From positions 744,001-808,000 of the forward strand of contig NZ_LIPF01000002.1 in assembly GCF_001905385.1 (NCBI RefSeq): a stretch of DNA of 64,000 bases, in the 5' to 3' direction. Below the pieces are notes generated by a model that saw only the letters and a program-made list of their open reading frames with translations, did not search any database and was not told the DNA's origin. The translations under genes were made by a program, and so were the position numbers. The DNA is from Streptomyces sp. CB02414. Lineage in GTDB: Bacteria > Actinomycetota > Actinomycetes > Streptomycetales > Streptomycetaceae. Shown here piece by piece: positions 40,787 through 49,369 of this stretch; within the stretch, counting starts at the first letter, position 1; every line of letters starts with the position of its first letter.

Positions 40787-42781
40787 TCACGCTCCCGTGG
40801 CGACGAGGACGGCGGCGACCGCGAGGACGACGGTGCCGGCGAGCAGCGCGCTCACATAGGTCTGCACATTGCCGGTCTGGGCCCGGCGTACGGCGGTTCC
40901 CAGGACACGTGGCAGGGCGCCCGCCCCGCGTACGTAGGTGTCGACGACCTCCCGGTCGAGGAACCGCACGAGACTCGCGCCGGCCTGGACGGGGCGGACG
41001 AAGAGGGTCGTGTACACCGCGTCCAGGTGGAAGCCGACGGCTGCGTGCCGGTGCAGCGGGCCCAGCAGGAGCCGTCCGGGGTCGGACGGGTCGGGGGCGT
41101 AGGCGATGTCTCCGTAGGCCGGCTTGTGGCTGGCGATGGCCTCGGCTTCCACGAGCGCGGCGTCGCCCTCCGGGTGGGCCGCGACCGCGCCGAGCGGAGG
41201 GCGGGCCGCAAGAGCCGTGGTGTGGCGCCAGGCCGCGTAGGTGACGATGCCGCCGACCAGGGCCACGCCCGTGCCGAGCACGGAGGTGGTGAGGGTCGGG
41301 GTGAGGTCGTGGCCGTCGAACCAGTTGGGCAGGAGACGGAAGGCGAGCCCGCCGAGGGCGAGTGACGGGATCGCGAGGACCCAGAGCACGGCGTTCATGG
41401 CCACGGGCTGCCGGCCGTGGTCGGGGGCTTCGGCGCCCTGTCCGCGGAAGGCCAGGAGCCACAGGCGCATCGCGTACGCGGCGGTGAGCAGGGCCGTGAC
41501 CAGGCCGGCGAGGAGGACGGTCCAGCCCGCGGCGCCGGGCGCGTGCTCGGTGTGGCCGGTGGCGGTGTGCTCGGCGACGACGAGGACGGCCTCCTTGGAG
41601 AAGAAGCCGCTGAAGGGCGGGATCGCGGCCAGGGCGAGCAGCGCCACGGTCATCGTCCAGTAGGCGTCCGGGACGCGGTCGCGCAGGCCCCGCATGCGGG
41701 ACATGGCGGCCAGTGAGTTGGTGCCGGCGGCGTGGATGATCACGCCGGCGGCGAGGAACAGCAGCGCCTTGAAGGCGCCGTGGGTGAGGAGGTGGAAGAC
41801 GGCGGCACCGCGGTCGCCGACGGCGAGGGCGCCGGTCATGTAGCCGAGCTGTCCGATGGTCGAGTAGGCGAGGACGCGCTTGATGTCGTCCTGGGCGAGC
41901 GCGGCGAGCGCCGAGCCGACCATCGTGACGGCGGCCATGACGGCGAGGACGACCATCGCGGCGTGCGAGGCCTGGAAGAGCGGAAGGAGCCGGGCGACGA
42001 AGTAGACACCGGCGGCGACCATCGTCGCGGCGTGGATGAGCGCGGAGACGGGCGTCGGGCCCGCCATCGCGTCCGGAAGCCAGGTGTGCAGCGGGAACTG
42101 CGCCGACTTGCCCGCCACACCGGCCAGGAGCAGCAGCGCGATCAGCGTCGGGTGGTCGAGCGAGCCGCTCGCGACCGCGCCGAGGATCTTGGTGATGCGG
42201 AAGGAGCCGGCCTCGGTGGCCAGCGCCAGCAGGCCGATCAGGAAGGGGACGTCGCCGAGCTTGGTCACCAGGAAGGCCTTGAGGGAGGCGGCGCGGGCCT
42301 CCGGGGTCTCCCAGTAGTGGCCGACCAGGAAGTACGAGCAGATGCCCATGATCTCCCAGCCGACCAGCAGCACCATCAGGTCGCCGGAGTAGACGACGAG
42401 GAACATGGCGGAGGTGAAAAGGGAGACGAGAGCGGCGTACGAGGGGTAGCGCGGGTCGTCGCGCAGGTAGCCCGTCGAGTAGATCTGCACGCAGGTGGCG
42501 ACGCAGCCGACCAGGACGGCGACGAGGGCGGCGAAGCCGTCGATGTGCAGGGCGAGTTCGACGGGGACGGAACCGGTGGGGGTCAGCTCCGTGACGGCGT
42601 CGACGGCACGGCCGCCGCCTTGGCGGGCCGCGACGACCACGGCGAGGACGAGGGCCGCCAGCGTCGGCAGGACGGCGAGCGGACGGACGAAGCCCGGCGC
42701 CGAGCGGCCCAGGAGGAGACCGGCGGCTGCCCCGAGGAAGGGGAGGGCGGGGACGAGTGCGGCGAGGGTGGTCGTGGTCAC
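40787..42781 (-). CDS. nuoL: NADH-quinone oxidoreductase subunit L
   Basis: This 664-residue distal antiporter-like subunit has [76 protein letters not shown] (cited in part) and a long C-terminal lateral helix region. The start is GTG 42781, overlapping the nuoK stop by four bases. Proton-channel residues look intact, so the membrane arm should be able to pump. Confidence 0.95.
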   Translation of the reverse strand: MTTTTLAALVPALPFLGAAAGLLLGRSAPGFVRPLAVLPTLAALVLAVVVAARQGGGRAVDAVTELTPTGSVPVELALHIDGFAALVAVLVGCVATCVQIYSTGYLRDDPRYPSYAALVSLFTSAMFLVVYSGDLMVLLVGWEIMGICSYFLVGHYWETPEARAASLKAFLVTKLGDVPFLIGLLALATEAGSFRITKILGAVASGSLDHPTLIALLLLAGVAGKSAQFPLHTWLPDAMAGPTPVSALIHAATMVAAGVYFVARLLPLFQASHAAMVVLAVMAAVTMVGSALAALAQDDIKRVLAYSTIGQLGYMTGALAVGDRGAAVFHLLTHGAFKALLFLAAGVIIHAAGTNSLAAMSRMRGLRDRVPDAYWTMTVALLALAAIPPFSGFFSKEAVLVVAEHTATGHTEHAPGAAGWTVLLAGLVTALLTAAYAMRLWLLAFRGQGAEAPDHGRQPVAMNAVLWVLAIPSLALGGLAFRLLPNWFDGHDLTPTLTTSVLGTGVALVGGIVTYAAWRHTTALAARPPLGAVAAHPEGDAALVEAEAIASHKPAYGDIAYAPDPSDPGRLLLGPLHRHAAVGFHLDAVYTTLFVRPVQAGASLVRFLDREVVDTYVRGAGALPRVLGTAVRRAQTGNVQTYVSALLAGTVVLAVAAVLVATGA

Positions 42782-43215
42782 GCGGTGGCCTCAGCCTTCT
42801 CGGTGCCCGGCCCGGTCGCGGCTCCACCGGTGCCGGGGCCCGCGCTGTCGGAGTCCTTGCCATCGGGGCCGTCGCCGTCGGGACCGTAGCCGTCGGGTCC
42901 TTCGGCGGTGTCGCGGAGCTTGTCGATGTCCGACGTGCCGCGGTTGCGGTGGACGGCGAGCACGATCGCCAGGCCGATGCCGATCTCGGCGGCCGCGATG
43001 GCGATGGTGAACAGGGTCAGGGCCTGGCCGGAGTGCAGGGTCTCCTCGGCTGCCTTGCTGAGCCAGACGTCGAAGGCGACCAGGTTGAGGTTGACGGCGT
43101 TGAGCATCAGCTCGACCGACATCAGGACCAGGATCGCGTTGCGACGGGCGAGGACGCCGTACAGGCCCGTGCAGAAGAGGAGGACGGAGAGGACGGCGGG
43201 ATAGGCGAGGTGCAT
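42778..43215 (-). CDS. nuoK: NADH-quinone oxidoreductase subunit K with acidic tail
   Basis: Residues ~1-100 are normal NuoK: three membrane helices with [34 protein letters not shown] (conserved membrane Glu) and [17 protein letters not shown] (second Glu). NuoK is usually about 100 residues. This one is 145, with a hydrophilic Gly/Pro/Asp-rich tail containing several GPDG repeats. The ATG is at 43215, overlapping nuoJ by one base. Confidence 0.93.
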   Translation of the reverse strand: MHLAYPAVLSVLLFCTGLYGVLARRNAILVLMSVELMLNAVNLNLVAFDVWLSKAAEETLHSGQALTLFTIAIAAAEIGIGLAIVLAVHRNRGTSDIDKLRDTAEGPDGYGPDGDGPDGKDSDSAGPGTGGAATGPGTEKAEATA

Positions 43216-43859
43216 CAGCGGTCACCGCCCTTGTCGGCGCTGTTCGGGGCGGCCGGGCGGCCTGCTTCGGTCGCACGGTCCGTCTTCGCCCTGCGGGACA
43301 GGACGATGGCGCCGACGAGGGCGGCGAGGAGGAGGACCGAGAGGGCTTCGAAGGGGAGGACCCAGTTCTGGAACAGACTCGCCCCGGTGACGGCCGTGGA
43401 GCCGGCCGCCGGGCCGTCCAGGTCGATCCAGGTGGTGCGGAAGGCGTCGACGACGACCCAGACCAGGGCAGCGGCGGCGGCCACGGCCACCGTGAGGGCG
43501 GCCCAGCGGTTGCCGGAGTCGGCGTCCGGGGAACGGCCGATGGGGGCCCTGGTGAGCATCAGGCCGAACAGGATGAGGACGACGACGGCACCGACGTAGA
43601 TGAGGACCTGCACCCAGGCGATGAACTCGGCGGTGAGGAGCAGGTACTCGACGGCGAGACCCCCGAGGGCCACCACCAGCCACAGGGCGGCGTGGACCAG
43701 CTGCCGGGTGGTGACGGTGACGACGGCGGCGCCGAAGGTGACCAGGCCGACGAGGAGGAAGGCGATCTCGACACCGGTCGGGGAGAGGAAGCCTTGCGAT
43801 TCGGCGGCCACGCTCGTGGAGTCCGCGGCGAGGTGACCGACGGCTGCTGCGAAGGTCAT
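43215..43859 (-). CDS. nuoJ: NADH-quinone oxidoreductase subunit J
   Basis: This 214-residue protein has five membrane helices with [36 protein letters not shown] and [20 protein letters not shown], which are the NuoJ signature including the Tyr/Gly pi-bulge region near helix three. It has a hydrophilic C-terminus. The ATG at 43859 follows GGAGGGCCGGGA; the longer upstream frame overlaps nuoI and is not real. Confidence 0.94.
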   Translation of the reverse strand: MTFAAAVGHLAADSTSVAAESQGFLSPTGVEIAFLLVGLVTFGAAVVTVTTRQLVHAALWLVVALGGLAVEYLLLTAEFIAWVQVLIYVGAVVVLILFGLMLTRAPIGRSPDADSGNRWAALTVAVAAAAALVWVVVDAFRTTWIDLDGPAAGSTAVTGASLFQNWVLPFEALSVLLLAALVGAIVLSRRAKTDRATEAGRPAAPNSADKGGDR

Positions 43860-44431
43860 TCCCGGCCCTCCTGTTCCGGGCCGGTTGCCTCCGGGCCGGT
43901 TGCCTCCTGCTGGGCGGCCAGCTTGTCGGCGGTCTTGCGGGCGGCGGCGAGTTCCTTCGGTTCCTCCGCGCCGGGGTCGAGGGCGGGCGGGGCCGGCACC
44001 GTCCACATCCACTCGCGGAGCTTGTCGCGCTCGTGGGTGAGGTCGCGGATGTCGGTCTCGGAGTACTCGAACTCCGGGGACCAGAACAGGGCGTCGAAAG
44101 GACAGACCTCGATGCAGATACCGCAGTACATGCACAGCGAGAAGTCGATGGCGAAGCGGTCGAGGACGTTGCGGCTGCGGTCGCGCCCGCCGGGGGTCGG
44201 CGCCGGGACCGTCTCCTTGTGGGAGTCGATGTAGATGCACCAGTCCGGGCACTCGCGGGCGCACAGCATGCAGACCGTGCAGTTCTCCTCGAACAGGCCG
44301 ATCACGCCGCGCGTGCGGGGCGGGAGGTCGGGCTGGACGTCCGGGTACTGCTCGGTGACGGTCTTCTTCGTCATCGTGCGGAGGGTGACGGCCAGGCCCT
44401 TGGCCAGACCCGAGCCGGGGATGGGGGGCAT
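43856..44431 (-). CDS. nuoI: NADH-quinone oxidoreductase subunit I (two 4Fe-4S clusters)
   Basis: This 191-residue protein carries two ferredoxin motifs, [12 protein letters not shown] and [12 protein letters not shown], that ligate the N6a and N6b [4Fe-4S] clusters, so both clusters should be present. A basic N-terminal helix links it to the membrane arm. The C-terminal ~50 residues are a charged, Ala/Glu-rich tail. It is the point where electrons would enter the arm if the N-module is missing. It follows nuoH by two bases. Confidence 0.96.
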   Translation of the reverse strand: MPPIPGSGLAKGLAVTLRTMTKKTVTEQYPDVQPDLPPRTRGVIGLFEENCTVCMLCARECPDWCIYIDSHKETVPAPTPGGRDRSRNVLDRFAIDFSLCMYCGICIEVCPFDALFWSPEFEYSETDIRDLTHERDKLREWMWTVPAPPALDPGAEEPKELAAARKTADKLAAQQEATGPEATGPEQEGRE

Positions 44432-44433
44432 GG

Positions 44434-45402
44434 TTACTGGATCACCACCTTGACGATGCCGGTGAGGGCGATCTGGGCGAGGGACAGAGGGACGAGGAGA
44501 GTCCAGGAGAGCTTCTGGAGCTGGTCCTCACGCAGGCGCGGGTAGGTCACGCGCAGCCAGATCACCACGAAGGCGAGGACGGCGGTCTTCAGCAGCGTCC
44601 ACACCCAGCCGAGACCGTCGGCGCCCCAGGGTCCGTGCCAGCCGCCCAGGAACAGGACGGTCGTCAGGCCGCACAGGACGACGATCCCGGCGTACTCGGC
44701 GAGGAGGAACAGCGCGAAGCGCAGGCCGGTGTACTCGGTGTAGGCACCGAAGATGATCTCCGAGTCGGCGACCGGCATGTCGAACGGGGGGCGCTGCAGC
44801 TCGGCCAGCCCGGCGACGAAGAAGACGATCCCGCCCACGATCTGCCAGGGCAGCCACCACCACTCGAAGGCGTCGACGATGCCGACGAGCGAGACGGTGC
44901 CCGCCGCCATGGCCACCGAGGCCGCGGTCAGCAGCATCGGGAGCTCGTAGGCGAGGAGTTGGGCGGCGGTGCGCAGACCGCCGAGGAGGGAGAACTTGTT
45001 GGCGGAGGCCCAGCCCGCCATGAGGGAGCCGAGGACGCCCACGCCCATGACGGCGAGGACGAAGAAAATGCCCGCGTCGACGACCTGACCGACCGCGCCC
45101 TCTCCCGGGCCGACCGGGATGGCCAGGAGGACCAGGAGGTACGGCAGGAGGGCCACGGCGGGGGCGAGTTGGAAGATGCGGCGGTCCGCGTCGGCCGGGA
45201 CCACGTCCTCCTTCTGCGCGAACTTCACGCCGTCGGCGACGAGCTGCGCCCAGCCGTGGAATCCGCCGGCGTACATCGGGCCGAGACGGCCCTGCATGTG
45301 GGCCATGACCTTGTGCTCGGTCTGGCCGACGATCAGGGGGAGGGCGAGGAAGACGACGAAGACGATCAGGAGGCGCAGGGTGACGTCGAGCGCGTCGTTC
45401 AC
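44434..45402 (-). CDS. nuoH: NADH-quinone oxidoreductase subunit H
   Basis: This 322-residue subunit starts at GTG 45402 with GGAGG upstream. It has eight or so membrane helices, the [16 protein letters not shown] motif, [17 protein letters not shown], the loop [24 protein letters not shown] region ([21 protein letters not shown], cited in part) and [14 protein letters not shown]. These line the quinone chamber with NuoB and NuoD. It overlaps the nuoC stop by four bases. Confidence 0.96.
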   Translation of the reverse strand: MNDALDVTLRLLIVFVVFLALPLIVGQTEHKVMAHMQGRLGPMYAGGFHGWAQLVADGVKFAQKEDVVPADADRRIFQLAPAVALLPYLLVLLAIPVGPGEGAVGQVVDAGIFFVLAVMGVGVLGSLMAGWASANKFSLLGGLRTAAQLLAYELPMLLTAASVAMAAGTVSLVGIVDAFEWWWLPWQIVGGIVFFVAGLAELQRPPFDMPVADSEIIFGAYTEYTGLRFALFLLAEYAGIVVLCGLTTVLFLGGWHGPWGADGLGWVWTLLKTAVLAFVVIWLRVTYPRLREDQLQKLSWTLLVPLSLAQIALTGIVKVVIQ

Positions 45403-46655
45403 TGCGGGCCTCCTGGGGGGTTCGGGCGGTTCGGGTCCAAGGACTTTTTCCGGGCCGGGTTCTCGTTCTCCTCCGAGGTGCTCGGCTCGTCCGAGGTGCT
45501 CGGCTCGTCCGAGGTGCTCGGCTCGTCCGGGGTCGCGTCCGGCTGCCGTTCCGTGCCGGCGTCCGGCTCGGACCGGGGCCCGGGTTCGGGCTCGGCGTCG
45601 TCGAAGGCGGGGCGGGCGTGGTGCCACGGGGCGTCCGCGCTGCGCGGCGTGGCGGGGGCCGGCGGCTCCGGGGCCGTTGCCTCGGGCACCGGGGACGTGC
45701 CCGCGTCATCGCCGGCGGCAGGGCCGGGCGCCTGCGTGACCGGGTCCGTCCGCGACGGACGGGTGTCGGAGGCGGGGCGCTGCGACACGGAGCCCTCACC
45801 GGCGGTGCGCGCGCGTCGTGGCCGGGCGGTCGGCCCGGAAGCCGCTTGCCCGGTCCCCGCGCTCGTGTCCGTCTCCGTGGCGGGCCCGGCTTCCGGCGCG
45901 CCCGTCCGCTGGGACGCGGAACCCCCGCTCGCGCTGCGCGCACGCCGGGGCGCGGGGGCACCCTGACTGGCGGAGCCCTCCGCCGCCGTACGGGACCGGC
46001 GGACCGGACGGTCCCCCTCAGCGCGGGCCGGGCGTTCCCCCGCCGCGCGTCCCGCTCCCCGTGCCGGGCGGGCCGGAGCGGGAGGCAGCTGGCCCTTGAG
46101 CGGGCCCCACTCGTTGGGGTCGGGGACGCCGGGCGGCAGCATCTGCCGGCGACGCGGACCGCCGTGGTCGGACTCGCCGGGCTCCTTGGCCCCCGGCCAG
46201 GCCTTGGCGACGCGGGCGGCGAGGACGAAGTCCTTCCGCAACGGGTGGCCCTCGAAGCCCTCCGGCAGGAGCAGGTGGTCCAGCGCGGGGTGGTCCTCGA
46301 AGGCGACGCCGAACATCTCGTGGGTCTCGCGTTCGTGCCAGGCCGCGCCCGCGTAGACCGCGACGGCGCTGGGCAGCACCGGGGTCTCGTGCGGGACCGT
46401 CGTGCGCAGCAGCAGCCGGCGCACGGGTCCCAGCGCCACGACGTGCGCCGCGACGCGGAAGCCCGTGCCCGGCTCGTCGACCGCGCTCAGCCAGTCGAAG
46501 TAGGTGCAGCCCAGCCGGTCCCGCGCGGTCTCGAGGGCGGAGATCCAGGACGCCGGCGGCACGTCCACGGTCAGGACGTCGTACGACTCGTCGGCCTCGG
46601 CCTGCGGACCGAAGAGTTCCGCGGTATCGGCGGGGAGCCAGCCGACGGCGGTCAT
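45399..46655 (-). CDS. nuoC: NADH-quinone oxidoreductase subunit C with long disordered tail
   Basis: Residues ~1-190 are the 30-kDa (NuoC) fold, with [19 protein letters not shown] and [16 protein letters not shown]. Normal NuoC is about 170-240 residues; here it is 418, and the last ~220 are low-complexity: Arg/Ala/Ser-rich stretches with repeated GSASQ and GSVSQ units, then DEPSTS three times in a row (from an 18-base DNA repeat), ending [20 protein letters not shown]. It is not fused to NuoD and no nuoD follows. The ATG is at 46655, overlapping nuoB by four bases. Confidence 0.92.
   Translation of the reverse strand: MTAVGWLPADTAELFGPQAEADESYDVLTVDVPPASWISALETARDRLGCTYFDWLSAVDEPGTGFRVAAHVVALGPVRRLLLRTTVPHETPVLPSAVAVYAGAAWHERETHEMFGVAFEDHPALDHLLLPEGFEGHPLRKDFVLAARVAKAWPGAKEPGESDHGGPRRRQMLPPGVPDPNEWGPLKGQLPPAPARPARGAGRAAGERPARAEGDRPVRRSRTAAEGSASQGAPAPRRARSASGGSASQRTGAPEAGPATETDTSAGTGQAASGPTARPRRARTAGEGSVSQRPASDTRPSRTDPVTQAPGPAAGDDAGTSPVPEATAPEPPAPATPRSADAPWHHARPAFDDAEPEPGPRSEPDAGTERQPDATPDEPSTSDEPSTSDEPSTSEENENPARKKSLDPNRPNPPGGPQ
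45472..45525. repeat. Three tandem copies of an 18-base unit inside nuoC
   Basis: The unit TCCGAGGTGCTCGGCTCG occurs three times head to tail without mismatch. It encodes DEPSTS repeats in NuoC on the minus strand. Such a repeat can change copy number by slippage. Confidence 0.95.
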
Positions 46656-47323
46656 CGGCCCTCCCCCGGGTCCGCGGCCGGGTCCACAGCCGTGCCCGCG
46701 TCGCGGTCCGCGGTGGCGTCCGGCGCCGGCGGCCGTACCAGGCCGCTCCGCAGCGCCGCCGTCGACGGCCGGTGCGATGTGGCGTACCGCTCCCCCAGCG
46801 ACTCCCGCGCGATCTTCTCCTGCAGTTTGAGGATGCCCTGGAGGAGGGCCTCGGGGCGGGGCGGGCACCCGGGGACGTAGACGTCGACGGGGATGATCTG
46901 GTCGACGCCCTTCGTCACGGAGTAGGAGTCCCAGTAGGGGCCGCCGCAGTTGGAACAGGCGCCGAAGGAGATGACGTACTTCGGCTCGGGCATCTGCTCG
47001 TACAGACGCTTGACGGCCGGCGCCATCTTGTCGGTCACCGTGCCGGACACCACCATCAGGTCGGCCTGGCGGGGGCCCGGCGCGAAGGGGATGACGCCGA
47101 GCCGGATGAAGTCGTGGCGGGCCATCGACGCGGCGATGAACTCGATGGCGCAGCAGGCGAGGCCGAAGTTGAAGACCCACAGGGAGTACCGGCGGCCCCA
47201 GTTCAGGACGACCTTCATCGGCTCGGGGGCGAGGCGGGCGAGCGCGCCGAGCCGCTTGGGCTCGGGGAGCAGCACGGGTTCGGCGGGGTTCCCGACAGGA
47301 TTCTCGGCAGGGTTCACGTCCAT
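46652..47323 (-). CDS. nuoB: NADH-quinone oxidoreductase subunit B
   Basis: This 223-residue subunit carries cluster N2: the vicinal cysteines are Cys57 and Cys58 (LACCAIEF), and others are in GACSNCGG and PGCPPRPEA, so the terminal [4Fe-4S] cluster should be present. [21 protein letters not shown] is also conserved. The last ~45 residues are a variable tail. The start is ATG 47323, overlapping the end of nuoA by ten bases. Confidence 0.95.
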   Translation of the reverse strand: MDVNPAENPVGNPAEPVLLPEPKRLGALARLAPEPMKVVLNWGRRYSLWVFNFGLACCAIEFIAASMARHDFIRLGVIPFAPGPRQADLMVVSGTVTDKMAPAVKRLYEQMPEPKYVISFGACSNCGGPYWDSYSVTKGVDQIIPVDVYVPGCPPRPEALLQGILKLQEKIARESLGERYATSHRPSTAALRSGLVRPPAPDATADRDAGTAVDPAADPGEGR

Positions 47324-47709
47324 GACAGGACGCCCTTCTTGTATGCGTAGAGCAGGCCCACGGCGAGGAAGCCGAGGAAGATGAACATCTCCACGAGGGT
47401 CGTCGCTCCGTAATCAGGATCGGCGAAGACCGTCGCCCAGGGGAAGAGGAAGATCGAGTCGACCGCGAAGATGACGTAGAGGAACGCGTAGACGTAGTAG
47501 CGGACCTGGGTGTGGGCCCAGCCCTCGCCGACAGGGTCGACGCCGCACTCGTACGTCAGCAGCTTCTCGGGCGTCGGGACCACGGGCCGCAGCAGGCGCC
47601 CGGCTCCGAAGGCGACGGCGACGAAGAGCACGCCGACGACGGCGAGCAGTCCGACGACCGAGTAGGACTGGAAGTAATCGGCCGCAAGGCCGACGGTCGG
47701 TTCCGGCAC
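47314..47709 (-). CDS. nuoA: NADH-quinone oxidoreductase subunit A
   Basis: This 131-residue subunit begins at GTG 47709 ([15 protein letters not shown]) after GAGGGAC. It has three helices with [20 protein letters not shown] (the TM1-2 loop by the quinone site), [20 protein letters not shown] and the last helix [18 protein letters not shown]. It is the first gene of the operon and is preceded by a candidate promoter at 47775-47802. Confidence 0.95.
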   Translation of the reverse strand: MPEPTVGLAADYFQSYSVVGLLAVVGVLFVAVAFGAGRLLRPVVPTPEKLLTYECGVDPVGEGWAHTQVRYYVYAFLYVIFAVDSIFLFPWATVFADPDYGATTLVEMFIFLGFLAVGLLYAYKKGVLSWT

Positions 47710-47774
47710 GTCCGTCCCTCGCTCCCCGCGCTCCCTGTCCCGAACGCTGCTGATCGACGATCTGTACGCACGGG

Positions 47775-47802
47775 AGTCTAGGGCCTGATAAAGAGACGGT
47801 AA
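47775..47802 (-). promoter_or_regulatory. Candidate promoter of the nuo operon
   Basis: TTACCG, a 16-base spacer and TAGACT on the minus strand lie about 65 bases before nuoA. Moderate match only. Confidence 0.45.
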
Positions 47803-47838
47803 GCAGCCCGTCACACCTTGGGACAGGGAGGCGGGCTC

Positions 47839-47895
47839 CGGAAGGTGGGGCCCGTGGGGGGTGGGCTGCGGAAGGTGGGCCCACGGGGGGTGGGG
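47839..47895. repeat. Imperfect direct repeat between nuoA and the first kinase gene
   Basis: Two G-rich units of about 30 and 27 bases both begin CGGAAGGTGGG and end in GGGGGGTGGG. They lie in the divergent space between nuoA and the first sensor kinase. They could be regulatory, or simple sequence. Confidence 0.5.
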
Positions 47896-47901
47896 TTTTC
47901 C
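47892..47901. promoter_or_regulatory. GGAAAACCCC element upstream of kinase gene 1
   Basis: The minus strand reads GGAAAACCCC about 60 bases before the kinase start. The same 10-mer occurs on the plus strand about 100 bases before the second kinase gene. Candidate response-regulator site; not proven. Confidence 0.35.
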
Positions 47902-47963
47902 TCAGTGCGCCCTGGCGGTACACCTCATGGCGCGGCGTCGCGCGGCACGGCACGCTGACTCGT

Positions 47964-49220
47964 ATGACCGAACGCCTCTCGACACCGACGCCTCGCGGGA
48001 ACACCGGCGCCGCGCCCGGCGACCGCCCGCCGCCGGCCCGATTCGCCTACGACCGGCACACCTGGATGGAGATCGCCCACCTGCTGGCGAACTTCCCGGC
48101 GTCGCTGCTCGGATTCGTGTACGTGGTGACGATGCTGTTCACCGGCGTCGGGCTGACGGTCACGGTGATCGGGTTCCCGTTGCTGGCCGCCGGGCTGATG
48201 GGTGCGCGGCAGTTGGGCAAACTGGAGCGGGCCAGGGCCCGGGCACTGCTCGGGGTGCGGGTGGACGAGCCGAGCCGGCTTCCGTTGCGCGGCGGGGGCG
48301 GGTTCTTCCCCCAGCTGTGGATGGCGCTGAAGGACCCGGTGGGCTGGCGCACCGTCCTGTACGACTTCATACGGCTCCCCTGGGGCATCCTGACCTTCGT
48401 CGTCACGCTGACGTCGCTGTTCGTGCTGTGGCCGGTGCTGCCGTTCATCGCGCGGGGCCTGGCCAACGCGGACCGGGCGATGGTGCGGGCGCTGCTCTCC
48501 CCCTCCGACGAGCTGGAGCGGCGGATCGCCGAGCTGGAGTCGGACCGGGGCATCGTGGTCGACACGGCCGCGGCCGACCTGCGGCGCATCGAGCGCGACC
48601 TGCACGACGGGGCCCAGGCCCGCCTGGTCAACCTGGCCATGGGGCTGGGTCTGGCGAAGGAGAAGCTGCTGGAGGACCCCGACGCGGCGGCGGCCATGGT
48701 CGACGAGGCGCACGGCGAGGTGAAGCTGGCCCTGCAGGAGCTGCGGGACCTGGCCCGCGGCATCCACCCCGCGGTCCTGACCGACCGCGGCCTGGACGCG
48801 GCACTCTCCTCGGTCGCCTCCCGCTGCACCGTGCCGGTCAAGGTGACCGTCGACCTCGTGGAGCGCCCGGCCGCGGCCATCGAGGGCATCGCCTACTTCA
48901 CCGTCTCGGAGCTGCTGCAGAACGTCAGCAAGCACAGCCGGGCGAAGACCGCCGCCGTGGAGGTGTGGCGGTCCTCCGACCGGCTGCTCATACAGGTGAG
49001 CGACGACGGCCGCGGGGGTGCCCGGCTCGACGGCGGTACGGGGATGAAGGGGCTGGCCGACCGGCTGAGCGCCGTCGACGGTCTCTTCGTCGTCGATTCG
49101 CCGGAGGGCGGCCCGACGACGGTGACCGCCGAGCTGCCGTGGCGCGACCGCACCGGCGACGACGCCACCGCGCGCGCTTCCGGCGCTTCCCGCGCTTCCG
49201 GCGCTTCCCGCGGGCACTGA
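47964..49220 (+). CDS. Sensor histidine kinase, NarL-type (first of a pair)
   Basis: This 418-residue kinase has an N-terminal sensor domain with membrane segments at ~45-75 and ~135-165 and few extracellular residues. The HisKA_3 dimerisation domain has the phosphoacceptor His214 in RDLHDGAQARLVNLAM, and the ATPase domain has VSELLQNVSKHS (N box), DDGRGGA and GGTGMKGLADRL. It is probably membrane-anchored and senses an intramembrane or envelope signal. It pairs with a similar kinase (49370-50740) and the response regulator at 51163. The C-terminal tail SRASGASRASGASRGH-like is repetitive. Confidence 0.9.
   Translation: MTERLSTPTPRGNTGAAPGDRPPPARFAYDRHTWMEIAHLLANFPASLLGFVYVVTMLFTGVGLTVTVIGFPLLAAGLMGARQLGKLERARARALLGVRVDEPSRLPLRGGGGFFPQLWMALKDPVGWRTVLYDFIRLPWGILTFVVTLTSLFVLWPVLPFIARGLANADRAMVRALLSPSDELERRIAELESDRGIVVDTAAADLRRIERDLHDGAQARLVNLAMGLGLAKEKLLEDPDAAAAMVDEAHGEVKLALQELRDLARGIHPAVLTDRGLDAALSSVASRCTVPVKVTVDLVERPAAAIEGIAYFTVSELLQNVSKHSRAKTAAVEVWRSSDRLLIQVSDDGRGGARLDGGTGMKGLADRLSAVDGLFVVDSPEGGPTTVTAELPWRDRTGDDATARASGASRASGASRGH
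48568..48643. repeat. 76-base block identical between the two kinase genes (copy 1)
   Basis: This 76-base block in the phosphoacceptor region is identical to 50138-50213 in the second kinase gene. See also 48735-48832. Confidence 0.95.
48735..48832. repeat. 98-base block identical between the two kinase genes (copy 1)
   Basis: This 98-base block downstream of the phosphoacceptor region is identical to 50306-50403 in the second kinase gene, including third codon positions. Confidence 0.95.
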
Positions 49221-49259
49221 GGGAGCGCGCCACACGGGCCGGCTCACGCCGAGGGGTGG

Positions 49260-49269
49260 GGAAAACCCC
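49260..49269. promoter_or_regulatory. GGAAAACCCC element upstream of kinase gene 2
   Basis: The 10-mer GGAAAACCCC is shared with the region upstream of kinase gene 1 (reverse orientation). It sits in a partial inverted repeat GGGGTGGGGAAAACCCCCC. Confidence 0.35.
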
Positions 49270-49369
49270 CCTCTCGAGACGCCGACGGGCTCCATGGCCC
49301 GTGGGCGGGCGGTCGATCAGGGTGGAGTTACGACAGCACAGCCATAGGACGAGGAGAAGGACGGCACCG

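Noticed and set aside
40137..42863. 908-codon minus-strand frame through nuoL/nuoM
   Set aside because: Arg/Pro/Gly/Ala-rich +1 frame of real nuo genes. The true frames carry all conserved motifs.
45399..47180. 593-codon frame read as a fused nuoB-nuoC product
   Set aside because: The in-frame N-terminal part is an out-of-frame reading of nuoB; nuoC starts at 46655 overlapping the nuoB stop.
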